From Bacteroidales bacterium (GTDB lineage Bacteria > Bacteroidota > Bacteroidia > Bacteroidales > UBA932), in NCBI GenBank assembly GCA_028690215.1, contig JAQVBQ010000001.1, positions 113,360-177,359 of the forward strand: 64,000 nucleotides of DNA, written 5' to 3'. The position numbers and the translations under genes were made by a program. Below the pieces are notes generated by a model that had not been told where the DNA came from, did no database searches, and saw nothing but the letters and a program-made list of their open reading frames with translations. This document shows, one piece after another, positions 36,493 to 45,366 of the stretch; the first letter of the stretch is position 1; each line of letters begins with the position of its first letter.

Positions 36493-37308
36493 CTACTTGA
36501 GGCCGTACTTCGTTGTAAAGGTGCAGTGGAGCACTTCGTCTCTATATGGCACGCGAGCATTTGGATCAGTAAGTTTGTTGTTAAGCCAGGTAAGATATAA
36601 AACAACCTTTACCGGAATATTCAGTTCAAACGTGACTGCTTCCTCTATGAGTTTATGTTCGCCCATCGGAATACTGAACCCCACGCCATCATCTGTCATG
36701 CTGATATAATTCATGGGAATTCCCAGAAATCCCCCGGCATTTGAAGGTGTGTTAAACCCGGGGGCAATCACAGGATTCTCACCAGACTCTTTAACCAAGT
36801 TGTCATACATGGGGCAATAGGTGATGAGGCTTGCCAGGTTTTCTCCGGCAGGACAACCGGCAAAATCCCTGTTGGCGATGAGGGAGATGCCTCCATCATA
36901 AAGGAGTGTAACAATTGAATACCACTGATGGTGGAAACGGGCACCGTAGGATTCTGTGAATTCTTCAAAAATCCTTTCGAATTCATTCTTAACCGCTTGC
37001 TTATTAGCGCCAAAGGTATCGAATATCTCATCAGAGGGTACATCCCGCCATTTCAAAGCAAATACCTTATCATCCATTCTTTCCTTAGAATGTCCCGATA
37101 AATCCATCGTAAACCCAAAGATAAAGCTATTCCCGTCAACCTGTTGTCCACTACTATTAGGTATATAGTAGGACAACTCCGTGCTAGCCAGACATTCTCC
37201 GGGCAACAAAGTCCTGATCGAAGCTGCAGGAGTACCTGAACCAAATTTACCACATGATGTGAGGCATACGGCCACACAGACCATGATAAGTGAATGAATG
37301 TATCTCAT
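36493..37308 (-). CDS. Lipoprotein of unknown function
   Basis: 271 residues. Lipobox LTSC (Cys about residue 19) followed by a Gly/Ser linker. The rest shows short beta-rich segments (GNSFIFGFTMDLSGHSKERM, FHHQWYSIVTLLYDGGISLIAN, VTFELNIPVKVVLYLTWLNNK) and no domain I recognise. Its upstream region carries CCGGCAATAT repeats, and an ACGTTGTCA box lies just before the start. Alone on the minus strand of the island; may be a cassette gene. Confidence 0.6.
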   Translation of the reverse strand: MRYIHSLIMVCVAVCLTSCGKFGSGTPAASIRTLLPGECLASTELSYYIPNSSGQQVDGNSFIFGFTMDLSGHSKERMDDKVFALKWRDVPSDEIFDTFGANKQAVKNEFERIFEEFTESYGARFHHQWYSIVTLLYDGGISLIANRDFAGCPAGENLASLITYCPMYDNLVKESGENPVIAPGFNTPSNAGGFLGIPMNYISMTDDGVGFSIPMGEHKLIEEAVTFELNIPVKVVLYLTWLNNKLTDPNARVPYRDEVLHCTFTTKYGLK

Positions 37309-37384
37309 AATGACAACGTTTTAGTTAAACGGGAAACTGACACTATTTATTACCGCCTGGCGTTTCTATCTTCAGTCATTTCTT

Positions 37385-37616
37385 CCGGCAATATCTGGCA
37401 ATTTATAATTATTTTAATTGCTTGACGAACAGCTATATTTGTGCAAGTATTTTCTCCTTTCCGGCTAAGTCCGGCAATTTGCCCATTTTGTAAAATTCAA
37501 TGTGCTATCCGGCAATATCCGGCAGATGTTTTTATTTATACAATATATTTAATGTATTGAATTTCAAGGGTTACTTTAGAAGCAATATTATTCTATCCGG
37601 CAATATCCGGCAATTT
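37385..37616. repeat. Four paired CCGGCAATAT direct repeats
   Basis: CCGGCAATATCYGGCAATTT-like pairs start at 37385, 37460, 37508 and 37597. In each pair the CCGGC units are about 10-11 bp apart, one helical turn. The last copy also encodes the C-terminal LPDIAG of the AlbA_2 protein. It fills most of the 280-nt gap between that gene and the lipoprotein gene. It could be a protein-binding array; no gene is seen here. Confidence 0.6.
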
Positions 37617-38990
37617 TTTATTGGTTTTTGTATATCTGGTTTGAGGTCCGTCTCCAATTTTTTTAAGCCATCCACCTTCGGTTAGTTTTTGGAGGTCCAT
37701 TCTCGCAGTTCTTTCTTTTACCTCATCCTTAAAAAATGCCATATAGTCTTCTCTACTATATACTTTATTAAATTCCGTTTGATTCATAAAACCAATCATG
37801 CGGTCATTAACAATTATAGGTTTAGGAATACCATATAGAGTAAGTTTAGTATAACCACTTTGAAATGTCCATTCTGGCGTTTTTAAATTTAACTCTTCAA
37901 ATAATTTTTTAATCAAAGATAAACCCCTACCAAGTTTTTCCATTTCCCCTCTTAGGAAAAACATATGGGCAATAGTAGGGTTTCTTAAAACTGAATGGTG
38001 GGATTCAATTATATTTTTTTTCGTGATGATATCATTAGGAATTTCGCCAGAATTAATAATTTCTATTTTGTCTGTATGAATATTAATAGTAATTTCTCCC
38101 GACATATCACCATAATCACGATGAACCATCGCATTAACAATAGCTTCTCTTAAAGCAGCAAAAGGATATTTCTCACGGTCATTTCTTAACGGACTCCCTG
38201 GATAAAATTCACTAACGATAGGATTATTTTTTTTAAAGTAACTCATTACCTTAGTGAAAGAAACAAAAAGGTTGTCCTCAATTATTTCAGTATCTCTAAA
38301 TTTATCGCCAGTTGCACCTTCGGGTATATTGGTGATTCTAATCCGGCATTGGGTAAAAAACCTTGTTGGCTCATTCCCATATAAAACTACTGCGCCATTC
38401 TTAACAGCTGAATAATCAATAAGCTGAAAATAACTTAAAAAATCTTTAGGAATTTCAGGTAAAGATTTTGTCTTTCCAAGTTTGTTAGCATCATTGATTG
38501 TATTAATAATTTCGCTTTCATTTAAGTCTTTGTAAATAGCATCAATGGTTGTAAGTTTTTCCCAACTTGAATTATACTGGTTTGATGACCTTAAAATTAA
38601 ACTAACATCGTCTGGACTCGCTTCTATTGTTTTACTCCCTTTTCTTACGAAATATTTTTGCTTATAAGAATATGGTTGTCTTGAACCTTTTAATACATTC
38701 AGCAATACTACTGACTTTTCACTAATCGTTTCGAACTGAATATAAATAAGTGGCTGTGGAAAAATATTCTCTAAGGCATTTTGTTTTAACTGGTTTACTT
38801 CTACTTCGGTAACATCTGGTAAGCCAATTAATTCTTTTTCATCATATCCTACTATAATCCAACCGCCGTCTGTGTTTAGAAAAGCACAAATAGTTTCTAG
38901 AATAGCTTCGACGTTCCAAACACGCTTGAATTCAAGAGAAGTATGCTCTTGTTGGTTGATGAGTTCTTTTATAAATGATTTTGTACTCAT
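37593..38990 (-). CDS. AlbA_2 (Schlafen-like) plus HATPase protein, RecG-like family
   Basis: 465 residues. N-terminal AlbA_2 domain (about 12-125; HTSLEFKRVW, FLNTDGGWIIVGYDE, YFVRKGSKT), central region, then an HATPase_c_4 domain (about 275-385; FAALREAIVNAMVHRDYG, GEITINIHTDKIEIINSG, ERLGRGLSLIKK-type motif) and a C-terminal winged-helix-like end (about 395-455). Members are called 'ATP-binding' or 'RecG-related' and are common in mobile and defence regions. It overlaps the DUF4062 gene by 4 nt (ATGA), so the two are a coupled pair. Its C-terminus is built from the local repeat. Confidence 0.85.
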   Translation of the reverse strand: MSTKSFIKELINQQEHTSLEFKRVWNVEAILETICAFLNTDGGWIIVGYDEKELIGLPDVTEVEVNQLKQNALENIFPQPLIYIQFETISEKSVVLLNVLKGSRQPYSYKQKYFVRKGSKTIEASPDDVSLILRSSNQYNSSWEKLTTIDAIYKDLNESEIINTINDANKLGKTKSLPEIPKDFLSYFQLIDYSAVKNGAVVLYGNEPTRFFTQCRIRITNIPEGATGDKFRDTEIIEDNLFVSFTKVMSYFKKNNPIVSEFYPGSPLRNDREKYPFAALREAIVNAMVHRDYGDMSGEITINIHTDKIEIINSGEIPNDIITKKNIIESHHSVLRNPTIAHMFFLRGEMEKLGRGLSLIKKLFEELNLKTPEWTFQSGYTKLTLYGIPKPIIVNDRMIGFMNQTEFNKVYSREDYMAFFKDEVKERTARMDLQKLTEGGWLKKIGDGPQTRYTKTNKKLPDIAG

Positions 38991-39607
38991 ATCACAAAGC
39001 CTTTTGACTTATCTATTAACTTTTGAATGCGTTCAGGATATCTAAACTGGCTTTCAAGATGCATCTTTATATCATCGTAACTGATATATGGCTGCACCCA
39101 ATTTCCGGTTCTTTTTGATGCCGGTTTTTCTTTGTCCTTTATAGCATCATTGTACATCCTGATACACCTTGTGTCCATTACTCCATTATCTTCAAATGAG
39201 ATTTTATCAAAATCAATCTTTTTTGAAGTCATATCTTCTATTACAAATGAATCTTTAAAAAGTGCTCTTGTAAACTCAACACGATAATCGGCTAATACAA
39301 ATCTTGGAATATTTCTAGCAAAAGCGGTTTCAAATTCATAATGTGTTATTGATTTCCCTCCTTTATCTAATACACCTGAACCATAATCTGGCCTGATAAA
39401 TCCTATAAACACATCGCATTCTTCAACGCCATCTGTACAATTTTTCAAGTTAGATTGCAAACTGTCTAAAAGAATAGTTCCTTTATGTGACATATAGACA
39501 TCATATCCGTAACTATCCAATAGCTCATAAATTTGTTTTAGCTGATACTCAAAGTTATAGACAGTCGAAGCCACAAAAACTCTTATGTGATTTCTTTTTG
39601 CTACCAT
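38987..39607 (-). CDS. DUF4062-domain protein (TIR-like fold)
   Basis: 206 residues. DUF4062 pattern: RVFVASTVYNFEYQLKQIY at the start, ECDVFIGFIRPDYGSG (about 66-81) and THYEFETAFARNIPRFVL (about 88-105). The fold resembles TIR and nucleoside deoxyribosyltransferase proteins; the Glu in YEFETA is the best candidate for a catalytic residue. DUF4062 is often an N-terminal effector or sensor on STAND-type NTPases, and here it stands alone with an AlbA_2/HATPase partner. This supports a two-gene defence module, but no function is proven. Confidence 0.82.
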   Translation of the reverse strand: MVAKRNHIRVFVASTVYNFEYQLKQIYELLDSYGYDVYMSHKGTILLDSLQSNLKNCTDGVEECDVFIGFIRPDYGSGVLDKGGKSITHYEFETAFARNIPRFVLADYRVEFTRALFKDSFVIEDMTSKKIDFDKISFEDNGVMDTRCIRMYNDAIKDKEKPASKRTGNWVQPYISYDDIKMHLESQFRYPERIQKLIDKSKGFVI

Positions 39608-39690
39608 AATTTAACATTAGCTCTTAAATTTAGTTTCTTTTTATTTTATAGCAAATTGTTTATTGTCGTACAGTGTCTTTTTACATTTGG

Positions 39691-39744
39691 CTGTAACGGT
39701 TGGTGGTAAAATTCCGTTTTAATGGGATTTAACACGTGTTGAAC
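39691..39744 (-). other. attC-like imperfect palindrome (short)
   Basis: Minus-strand reading: starts GTTCAAC (fits R'' RYYYAAC), ends CGTTACAGC (near R' GTTRRRY), with imperfectly paired inner arms (TGTTAAATCCC against the complement of GGTAAAATTCC). It lies between the IS91 remnant and the DUF4062 gene. The integron interpretation is inference. Confidence 0.4.
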
Positions 39745-40437
39745 TAAATCCCTTTCGGGATAGTTTTTCAGTGAATAAAATTAAGCATAAAATCTGATTT
39801 GATGAACTTTACGGCAGTACAAATCAAAAAAGTAATGCCGTATGAGAAAAAAATCAGAATCAACCATTATCGAGAGGGCTCTGGAAAGCATTCCAGGGTA
39901 AGCTGATGCAGAGGATCGCGGCCCCGTGGGAAAGCGATGGATTAACACAAGATGTCCTACCTGTTATGAAAGGCATCTGGAACAAGGCTTGAGTTGTTCA
40001 TTGCAAGTCATCTATGGCAAGGCCTGAACCTGTAATCCGGTACCTGGGGCTATACACTCACAGGGTGGCAATCTCAATATAATACTCCTGTAAATCTGTA
40101 TTCACAGGCGGGAGAAGGACAGTTATAACATCAGGAGACTCATTTGCAATCTGCATTTTTTGTGGATAGCGTTCTTTTGTCCGGAAACTGTAAAATTGTT
40201 AGACGTTAGATCTTCCGAGAAGGAAAAATCTTTAGGAATAGAAATCCGGCAAAAAACATGTACCCAAATTATGCCCGTTAGAGATTGCCTGCCTGCTCTG
40301 GTCCATAAAATATAAAAACCGTAAAAACTGAAAACCTTTGATAAGTCCATAGCAAAATTGACTGGGATGTGGTTCAACACGGACTTCCGGCTAGGCACTG
40401 CGTGCCGCATAAAGTCCTTATTATTGCCAGTAGTTTT
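39745..40437 (+). mobile_element. Decayed IS91-type element, copy A
   Basis: Starts right after GTTGAAC (GAAC is the IS91 target type). A recombinase start is recognisable (MRKKSESTIIERALESIPG, stop), then an IS91 transposase fragment with VIRYLGLYTHRVAIS (about 39990-40075), then a segment also found in copy B (40083-40437). The right end carries a palindrome GGACTT...AAGTCC. Multiple stops and internal deletions make it non-functional. It ends next to the hamB stop. Confidence 0.75.
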
Positions 40438-40438
40438 T

Positions 40439-42787
40439 TTATAAATATCTTTCAATCAATTCATATTTCAATTCTGGTAGTTCATTTATTGATTCATAAA
40501 ATTTGATTTCGTTTTCATCAATTGATGCAATATGTACTTTTAACCATTCAATTTCATCGAATCCAAAACCATATCTTAAAAGCCATATTTCTAATTCATC
40601 ATTTGTGCCATATTTTATATAGTTACTCAAAGTTAATGCTCTAACATCATTTGATTTATTGTAATAAATCTGAAACGCAGCAGATAGGGGGTCAGATAGT
40701 GATAGTGATATAACTTTGTCTAGATAATCATAAGTGTCATATACCAATATGTCATAATCGAAATCTGAGATTGAAGTATTCCTTGGAAAAAGACCAACAG
40801 TTGAAGCATTTGAATCTGGAAGGGGCGTAGCGACCGTTGAGTATCTTATTTGTATTTCATCACGTAACTTCGATGCTTCTTCAGGTGTTATTTCATTTTT
40901 TCTTAATCTTGAATGAATTGCTCGTTGTTCATCTTTATTTGTCAAAAAAGCATGCCGTAAAGAAACTATTTCCTTAAAAGATTTACCTTGAATTTTCCAT
41001 AATAAAATTGGAATTGACACACTTAAAACACTTGCTTCACCTCTAGTCAATGTTCGTTTGCGTAGATGACTAATGTAAATTAATTTAAAAGCATTTTTCA
41101 CCTCATTTCTTTGGTCATCACTTAAATTATAATAAGCTTTACCAGTAATAGGTATGTTATTAATTAAAAAGTTATCAAGTATGAATTCAATTGATGCGCT
41201 AATCTCAGAATTTGATAGCCGTTCTACTTGACTTTTTGTTAAATGCAATTCATTATCGAATGAGTCATTTTGAATAGCTTCGGAAATATCCTTCAAATCT
41301 TCAGGTATATCATCAATATTTGAATCAAGTAATGACATTTCTGTTAGAGAAGTTGTATGCTTCATTCTTTCACAGAATAACTCAACGTTCCTAGACTCAA
41401 TAACTACATACCCATAGTCATAAGAATTTAGCTTTTGAGTACTTCGTCCTGCACGACCAATAAGATTTTTCAAATCCAAATTCTTTTTATTTTCATCTCC
41501 TCCTTGAAATCTAAAATTATTTATCCAAACAACATCAAAAGGCATATTAATTCCTTGCGCTAAAGTAGAGGTAGCAAAACATATTTTTGCATACCCCTTA
41601 TTAACAAACTTTTCAATTAAAAGCCTTGCATATAAAGGCATTGAGCCATGATGAACAACTATTCCTCGCTCCATCATGTCAATCATATAAGAATGCTTTT
41701 CACCTTTTCGTTCAGATGCACCAATGAATTCCCTGAGTTCATTAATTATTTCAACAGCTTCTTTTAATTCAATTTTCGGACATAGTGTAATGTATTTTGA
41801 AAAATCAATAACATAACTGCTATCATATATTTTTGACTTGGATATATAAACTAATAGCGTTCCATTTGCTTTCAGGATTTCTTCAACAATTTCATAATCT
41901 ACATTTATCTGTTCTCGAGGCATTTCCTCAATAAATGGAGAAAAATATTTAAATTCTTTATTCTTTTCTGACAAATATATTTTACCTACAGAATTTTGGT
42001 CATATCTGGCAAAATCTGAGTTGACTAAAAATCCATGTTTTAATAATTGAGCTTGTGGATTTTGAACAAATGGATGAGAGAAAACCTTTTTTGCCTCTGG
42101 CAATAACTTATCAACCCTTCTTACAAAAGAATCAAATCTCATTCCACGAATTCTTTCCTCTGATATCTGAGCCTCATCAAATAAAAACAATGAAATATTT
42201 AAATCACGAATAATGCTAAACAAGTCTTCACCTCGCTCAGGAGTTATAATATAAATCCTTCTATTTGTTTTGCTACGGTTTACATTCTCTATAAATTGAA
42301 GAATTAATACAGAATTATCTCCTTTTAATAAGTCTTTTACTCTAAATAAATACTCAGAAATTAAAGCTCTTGATGGAACTACAATAATTATATCACTCTC
42401 TGTATTTAAAATTAATTCTCTAAACAAATATGATTTACCAGAACTTGTGGGAGCCGAAAATGAAAAATACTTTTTATCCACAATTTTTCGAAATGCACTT
42501 GCTTGAACCGGAGTAAATCTATGACCTGTTTCTTCCTGTATTGTATCAGCGAAAATAGAATATACTTCCTCAATTAAACTTAATGGTTCAGTAGTTTTAT
42601 AAAACAAGCCTATTAAATGCATTAGCTTACCTTCATACTTGCTAAAAACTTGAGGGTGGAACTTTTTTATATATGATAATTTTTCAAAATCTTGGGAATC
42701 TATTGGTCCTTCGTAATGTATTTTGTCAATTACATCCGTAATGACATCTTCAATTCTTTCGTTCTCGATGTATTCTGTTAGTTTCAT
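40439..42787 (-). CDS. hamB: Hachiman-type superfamily 2 helicase HamB
   Basis: 782 residues. SF2 helicase motifs: Walker A FSAPTSSGKSYLFREL (about 113-128), DEAH-like FLFDEAQISEER, motif V CFATSTLAQGINMP, motif VI NLIGRAGRSTQK. The order after a DUF1837-type nuclease gene and the ATGA overlap are those of the Hachiman anti-phage system, in which HamB restrains and activates the HamA nuclease on damaged DNA. Sequence is AT-rich compared with core genes, as expected of transferred DNA. Its 3' end abuts IS remnant A, yet the frame has a natural stop (KYELIERYL). Confidence 0.82.
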   Translation of the reverse strand: MKLTEYIENERIEDVITDVIDKIHYEGPIDSQDFEKLSYIKKFHPQVFSKYEGKLMHLIGLFYKTTEPLSLIEEVYSIFADTIQEETGHRFTPVQASAFRKIVDKKYFSFSAPTSSGKSYLFRELILNTESDIIIVVPSRALISEYLFRVKDLLKGDNSVLILQFIENVNRSKTNRRIYIITPERGEDLFSIIRDLNISLFLFDEAQISEERIRGMRFDSFVRRVDKLLPEAKKVFSHPFVQNPQAQLLKHGFLVNSDFARYDQNSVGKIYLSEKNKEFKYFSPFIEEMPREQINVDYEIVEEILKANGTLLVYISKSKIYDSSYVIDFSKYITLCPKIELKEAVEIINELREFIGASERKGEKHSYMIDMMERGIVVHHGSMPLYARLLIEKFVNKGYAKICFATSTLAQGINMPFDVVWINNFRFQGGDENKKNLDLKNLIGRAGRSTQKLNSYDYGYVVIESRNVELFCERMKHTTSLTEMSLLDSNIDDIPEDLKDISEAIQNDSFDNELHLTKSQVERLSNSEISASIEFILDNFLINNIPITGKAYYNLSDDQRNEVKNAFKLIYISHLRKRTLTRGEASVLSVSIPILLWKIQGKSFKEIVSLRHAFLTNKDEQRAIHSRLRKNEITPEEASKLRDEIQIRYSTVATPLPDSNASTVGLFPRNTSISDFDYDILVYDTYDYLDKVISLSLSDPLSAAFQIYYNKSNDVRALTLSNYIKYGTNDELEIWLLRYGFGFDEIEWLKVHIASIDENEIKFYESINELPELKYELIERYL

Positions 42788-43482
42788 ACTTCAACACCGA
42801 TTATGTAAAGTTCTGGAAATACTAATAATTTTTCAAAACCTTCAGATTCAAGTGCTGTTTTAAAAATCCTACCATACTGACCTCCATTAATAGAGAATGC
42901 TGCTATATAAGCTCTCTTTCCAACAATTGCATTATCTATTGCTTTTGTAGTTGTGAAATTTTTTTAATCTACAAGCTCCATCGTATCCTTATCCTCATTA
43001 ATAAAACCAACAATTTGATTTATTGCAACTGTATGAGGGTTGGAATTACTGCTATATTTTGCCTCACCAAAAGAAATTAAATTAGATGGACTTTCAGTAT
43101 GAAAATCAAACCCCGGATTTCCAGTCTTTTTTTCTTTCCACATTTCAGCTAAAGGAATTGAAGTATGTCGCATGTGGTTTATTAAAGAGTCTTTTGCAGA
43201 TTCTGAAACTAAATACTCACCAAATTCTTCAGATATTACATTATCAACTTTTTCAAAAATTTCCTTTACTAATTTTTCAATAGTCTTTTTGGCTCTTGCA
43301 GAATAAGATAATTGTTCAATAATTCCTAAATTATTTATCCAACTGCTATTAGATATTGATTGTATTATTTCTTTCGCTCGTGATTCAATATCAGTTATTT
43401 TAACATGAATTTTGTAAACTTCTCCTGTTGAAGTCTTCCCGTAATCTGCCATATTAACATTGTCAATACTTATTATTTCCAT
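42784..43482 (-). pseudogene. hamA: Hachiman nuclease HamA (DUF1837) with in-frame TAA
   Basis: From ATG 43482 the frame codes 172 residues and stops at TAA 42964-42966. Without a frame change it continues KNFTTTKAIDNAIVGKRAYI to a TGA overlapping the hamB start, 232 sense codons plus one internal stop. DUF1837 features: GFDFHTESP (Asp126) and SFGEAKYSS (Glu140-x-Lys142, PD-(D/E)xK nuclease core). The lost C-terminal 60 residues include conserved-looking RAYIAAFSINGGQYGR. A GAA or AAA to TAA change would account for it. Either inactivated, read through, or a base-call error in an A-run (seven A's follow). Confidence 0.72.
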
Positions 43483-43515
43483 GTCTGATTAATTGTCGTA
43501 GTGTTTCTAAAATTA

Positions 43516-43647
43516 CTGGCAACGTTGAGGGTATGCAGCGGGCGGGTTTTCGTGGCCGGTTCACTATCCACCGGTACTATCCTTGTCGGCGAGTTCGGAG
43601 CTTGCAAATTGCTTTGAAACCCGACTGATGTATACCCTATGTTGAAC
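43516..43647 (-). other. attC-like palindrome (132 nt)
   Basis: Minus-strand ends GTTCAAC (R''-like) and CAACGTTGCCAG (R'-like), with inner complementary segments AGGGTAT and GCATACCCT and CGGGTTTC against GAAACCCG-like counterparts. It shares TTCGGAGCT with the palindrome at 45216-45347. It lies between IS remnant B and hamA. Confidence 0.45.
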
Positions 43648-44578
43648 CAAATCCCTCTCGGGATAGTTTTCAGTGAATAAAATTAAGCATAAAATCTGAT
43701 TTGATGAACTTTACGGCAGTACAAATCAGAAAAGTAATGCCGTATGAGAAAAAAATCAGAATCAGCCATTATCGAGAGGGCTCTGGAAAGCGTTCCGGGG
43801 TTCGATCGTGTCTTCCAGAAGCTTCAACAGCAGGTGGTCTTGAGGGGGCAAAGCAAAAGCACACTTCGCAACAACATCAGCCGTGTAGCGTAAATATCAC
43901 AGTATTTCTGGAGGTTGCCAGTCATTCTTAACCGTCAGAAATTAAAAGAGCTGTTCATAGCCCCGACACAGCTAAAGCACCGCATAGTATTGACCCTTAT
44001 ACATCCTGCCTCACAGGTTCGTTAAAATAAGACGGTACGGAATATCCAGCAGCCGCGTACGGGCTTTAAGAAAAAGTCTGGAAAAGCCTAAGATGACCAT
44101 AAATATCAGGACTTCAGAAACTGCACAGCAGAGGCTGAAAAGGCTTACCGGCTTTGACATCTGTCTGTGCCCGTTCTGCAAACAGGGAACCATGCACAGG
44201 ATAGTGATGATGCCCCGGGTGAGATCTCCTGTAAATCTGTATTCACAGGCGGGAGAAGGACAATTATAACATCAGGAGACTCATTTGCAATCTGCATTTT
44301 TTGTGGATAGCGTTCTTTTTGTCCGGAGATGGTAAAAATCGTTAGACGTTATATCTTCCGAGATGGAAAAATCTTTAGGAATAGAAATCCGGCAAAAAAC
44401 ATGTACCCAAATTATGCCCGTTAGGGATTGCCTGCCTGCTCTGCCCCATAAAACATAGAACCGCATAAACGAAAACCGTTGATAAGTCCATAGCAAAACC
44501 GTCTGGGATGTAATTCAACATGGACTTCAGGTCTGGGCACTACGTACCACATGAAGTCCTATTTATTAGCTGTAGTTT
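43648..44578 (+). mobile_element. Decayed IS91-type element with recombinase, copy B
   Basis: Starts after GTTGAAC as copy A. A tyrosine-recombinase N-terminus (MRKKSESAIIERALESV, LRGQSKSTLRNNISRVA, from 43744), a second recombinase piece (LPVILNRQKLKELFIAP, about 43914), and the IS91 transposase C-terminus (GFDICLCPFCKQGTMHRI, about 44145-44205) are all in broken frames. The last 350 nt match copy A closely, with the terminal GGACTT/AAGTCC palindrome. It ends directly at the 44580 gene stop. Confidence 0.78.
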
Positions 44579-44579
44579 T

Positions 44580-45149
44580 TTATTCTAATCGTTTTATTCT
44601 TTCCCATTCTGTCTTAAAAATAGACTTACTCAAATCTAAAATAGTATCAATACTTTTTGAATATTTCTCATCGTCATGCTCATTCTTATCCAATATATTT
44701 CTCGCATTTAATAAACGAATCTCTTCAATTAATAATCTTGATTTTTCCTCATTAGAATTAAGCATCATCTCGATTTTATATTGAATCTTAATCGTTTTTT
44801 GAAGTAAATCATATATATCAAACTCATAAACTCTATTTCTTAATAATTCTCCTGTCAATTGATGAATAGCTAACATTTCTGAAATTAAGTTCCTAAGTTC
44901 ATCAATCCATGCTTGTCGAAAATCTGCAAGCTTATTTTTTTTTATTTCATCTATTTTTGAATCAATCTCCTTGTTTAGATTAATTCTTGAATTTCGAATT
45001 TGCCTTCCAGATATGTATAGGTTTGCTATAATGGTAATAATACATATTAACAATGTAATAATCCATGCATCACCATATGAATCCTTATTTTTAAGCTCAT
45101 GGATAACTCTAATATAAGAAGTTGAATCTGTGAGTATACTATCTACCAT
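44580..45149 (-). CDS. Hypothetical single-span membrane protein with coiled coil
   Basis: 189 residues. One membrane segment at about 29-48 (AWIITLLICIITIIANLYIS), then a charged helical cytoplasmic region (NKEIDSKIDEIKKNKLADFR, WIDELRNLISEML) with coiled-coil character up to the end. No catalytic motif. It lies in the island between an attC-like site and IS remnant B. Similar short membrane-helix proteins turn up in phage-defence regions, but that is only contextual. Confidence 0.6.
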   Translation of the reverse strand: MVDSILTDSTSYIRVIHELKNKDSYGDAWIITLLICIITIIANLYISGRQIRNSRINLNKEIDSKIDEIKKNKLADFRQAWIDELRNLISEMLAIHQLTGELLRNRVYEFDIYDLLQKTIKIQYKIEMMLNSNEEKSRLLIEEIRLLNARNILDKNEHDDEKYSKSIDTILDLSKSIFKTEWERIKRLE

Positions 45150-45215
45150 GTTATAAATTATTAGTTTAACCTAATTTCATATTCAGTTTAATAATTAGTT
45201 GCCGTCAAAAAATAT

Positions 45216-45347
45216 AGCTAACGGTTTGACGCTTGGTGCAGTGGCGGATTTCGGAGCTCAAAACTGTCAATACACCACAAAAGTTGATGCGAGGTATAAT
45301 GTTTAATTAACCACATCACCCGCCATTGAGCCAAACACCTGTTAACA
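45216..45347 (-). other. attC-like palindrome (132 nt)
   Basis: Minus strand: GTTAAC end, then arms CACCAAGC/GTTTGG-type (TTGGTGCAGTGGCGG against the complement of CCGCCATTGAGCCAA, three mismatches), ending CCGTTAGCT, one base from the classical attC GTTAGGC. It starts 20 nt after the stop of the 45367 gene, the usual position of attC in a cassette. Confidence 0.45.
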
Positions 45348-45366
45348 GCAGTTATTCTTTCTGCCG

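Noticed and set aside
36305..36709. 134-codon plus-strand ORF after tRNA-Leu
   Set aside because: It runs through the hairpin repeat and antisense to the lipoprotein gene, and shows no domain or start context.
37385..37616. CRISPR array
   Set aside because: Units are short, paired at 10 bp, unevenly spaced and have no cas genes nearby.
38987..39607. STAND/Avs-type defence protein
   Set aside because: DUF4062 is present but there is no NTPase domain in the same protein; the partner is a GHKL-type ATPase.
40123..40455. 110-codon ORF at the end of IS remnant A
   Set aside because: It is antisense to the conserved non-coding end segment shared by both IS remnants; composition is repeat-like.
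21752..42966. UAG or UAA recoding as an amino acid
   Set aside because: Other genes end normally at TAG and TAA, only one stop of each kind interrupts a gene, and no pyrrolysine or tRNA suppressor evidence is in the window.
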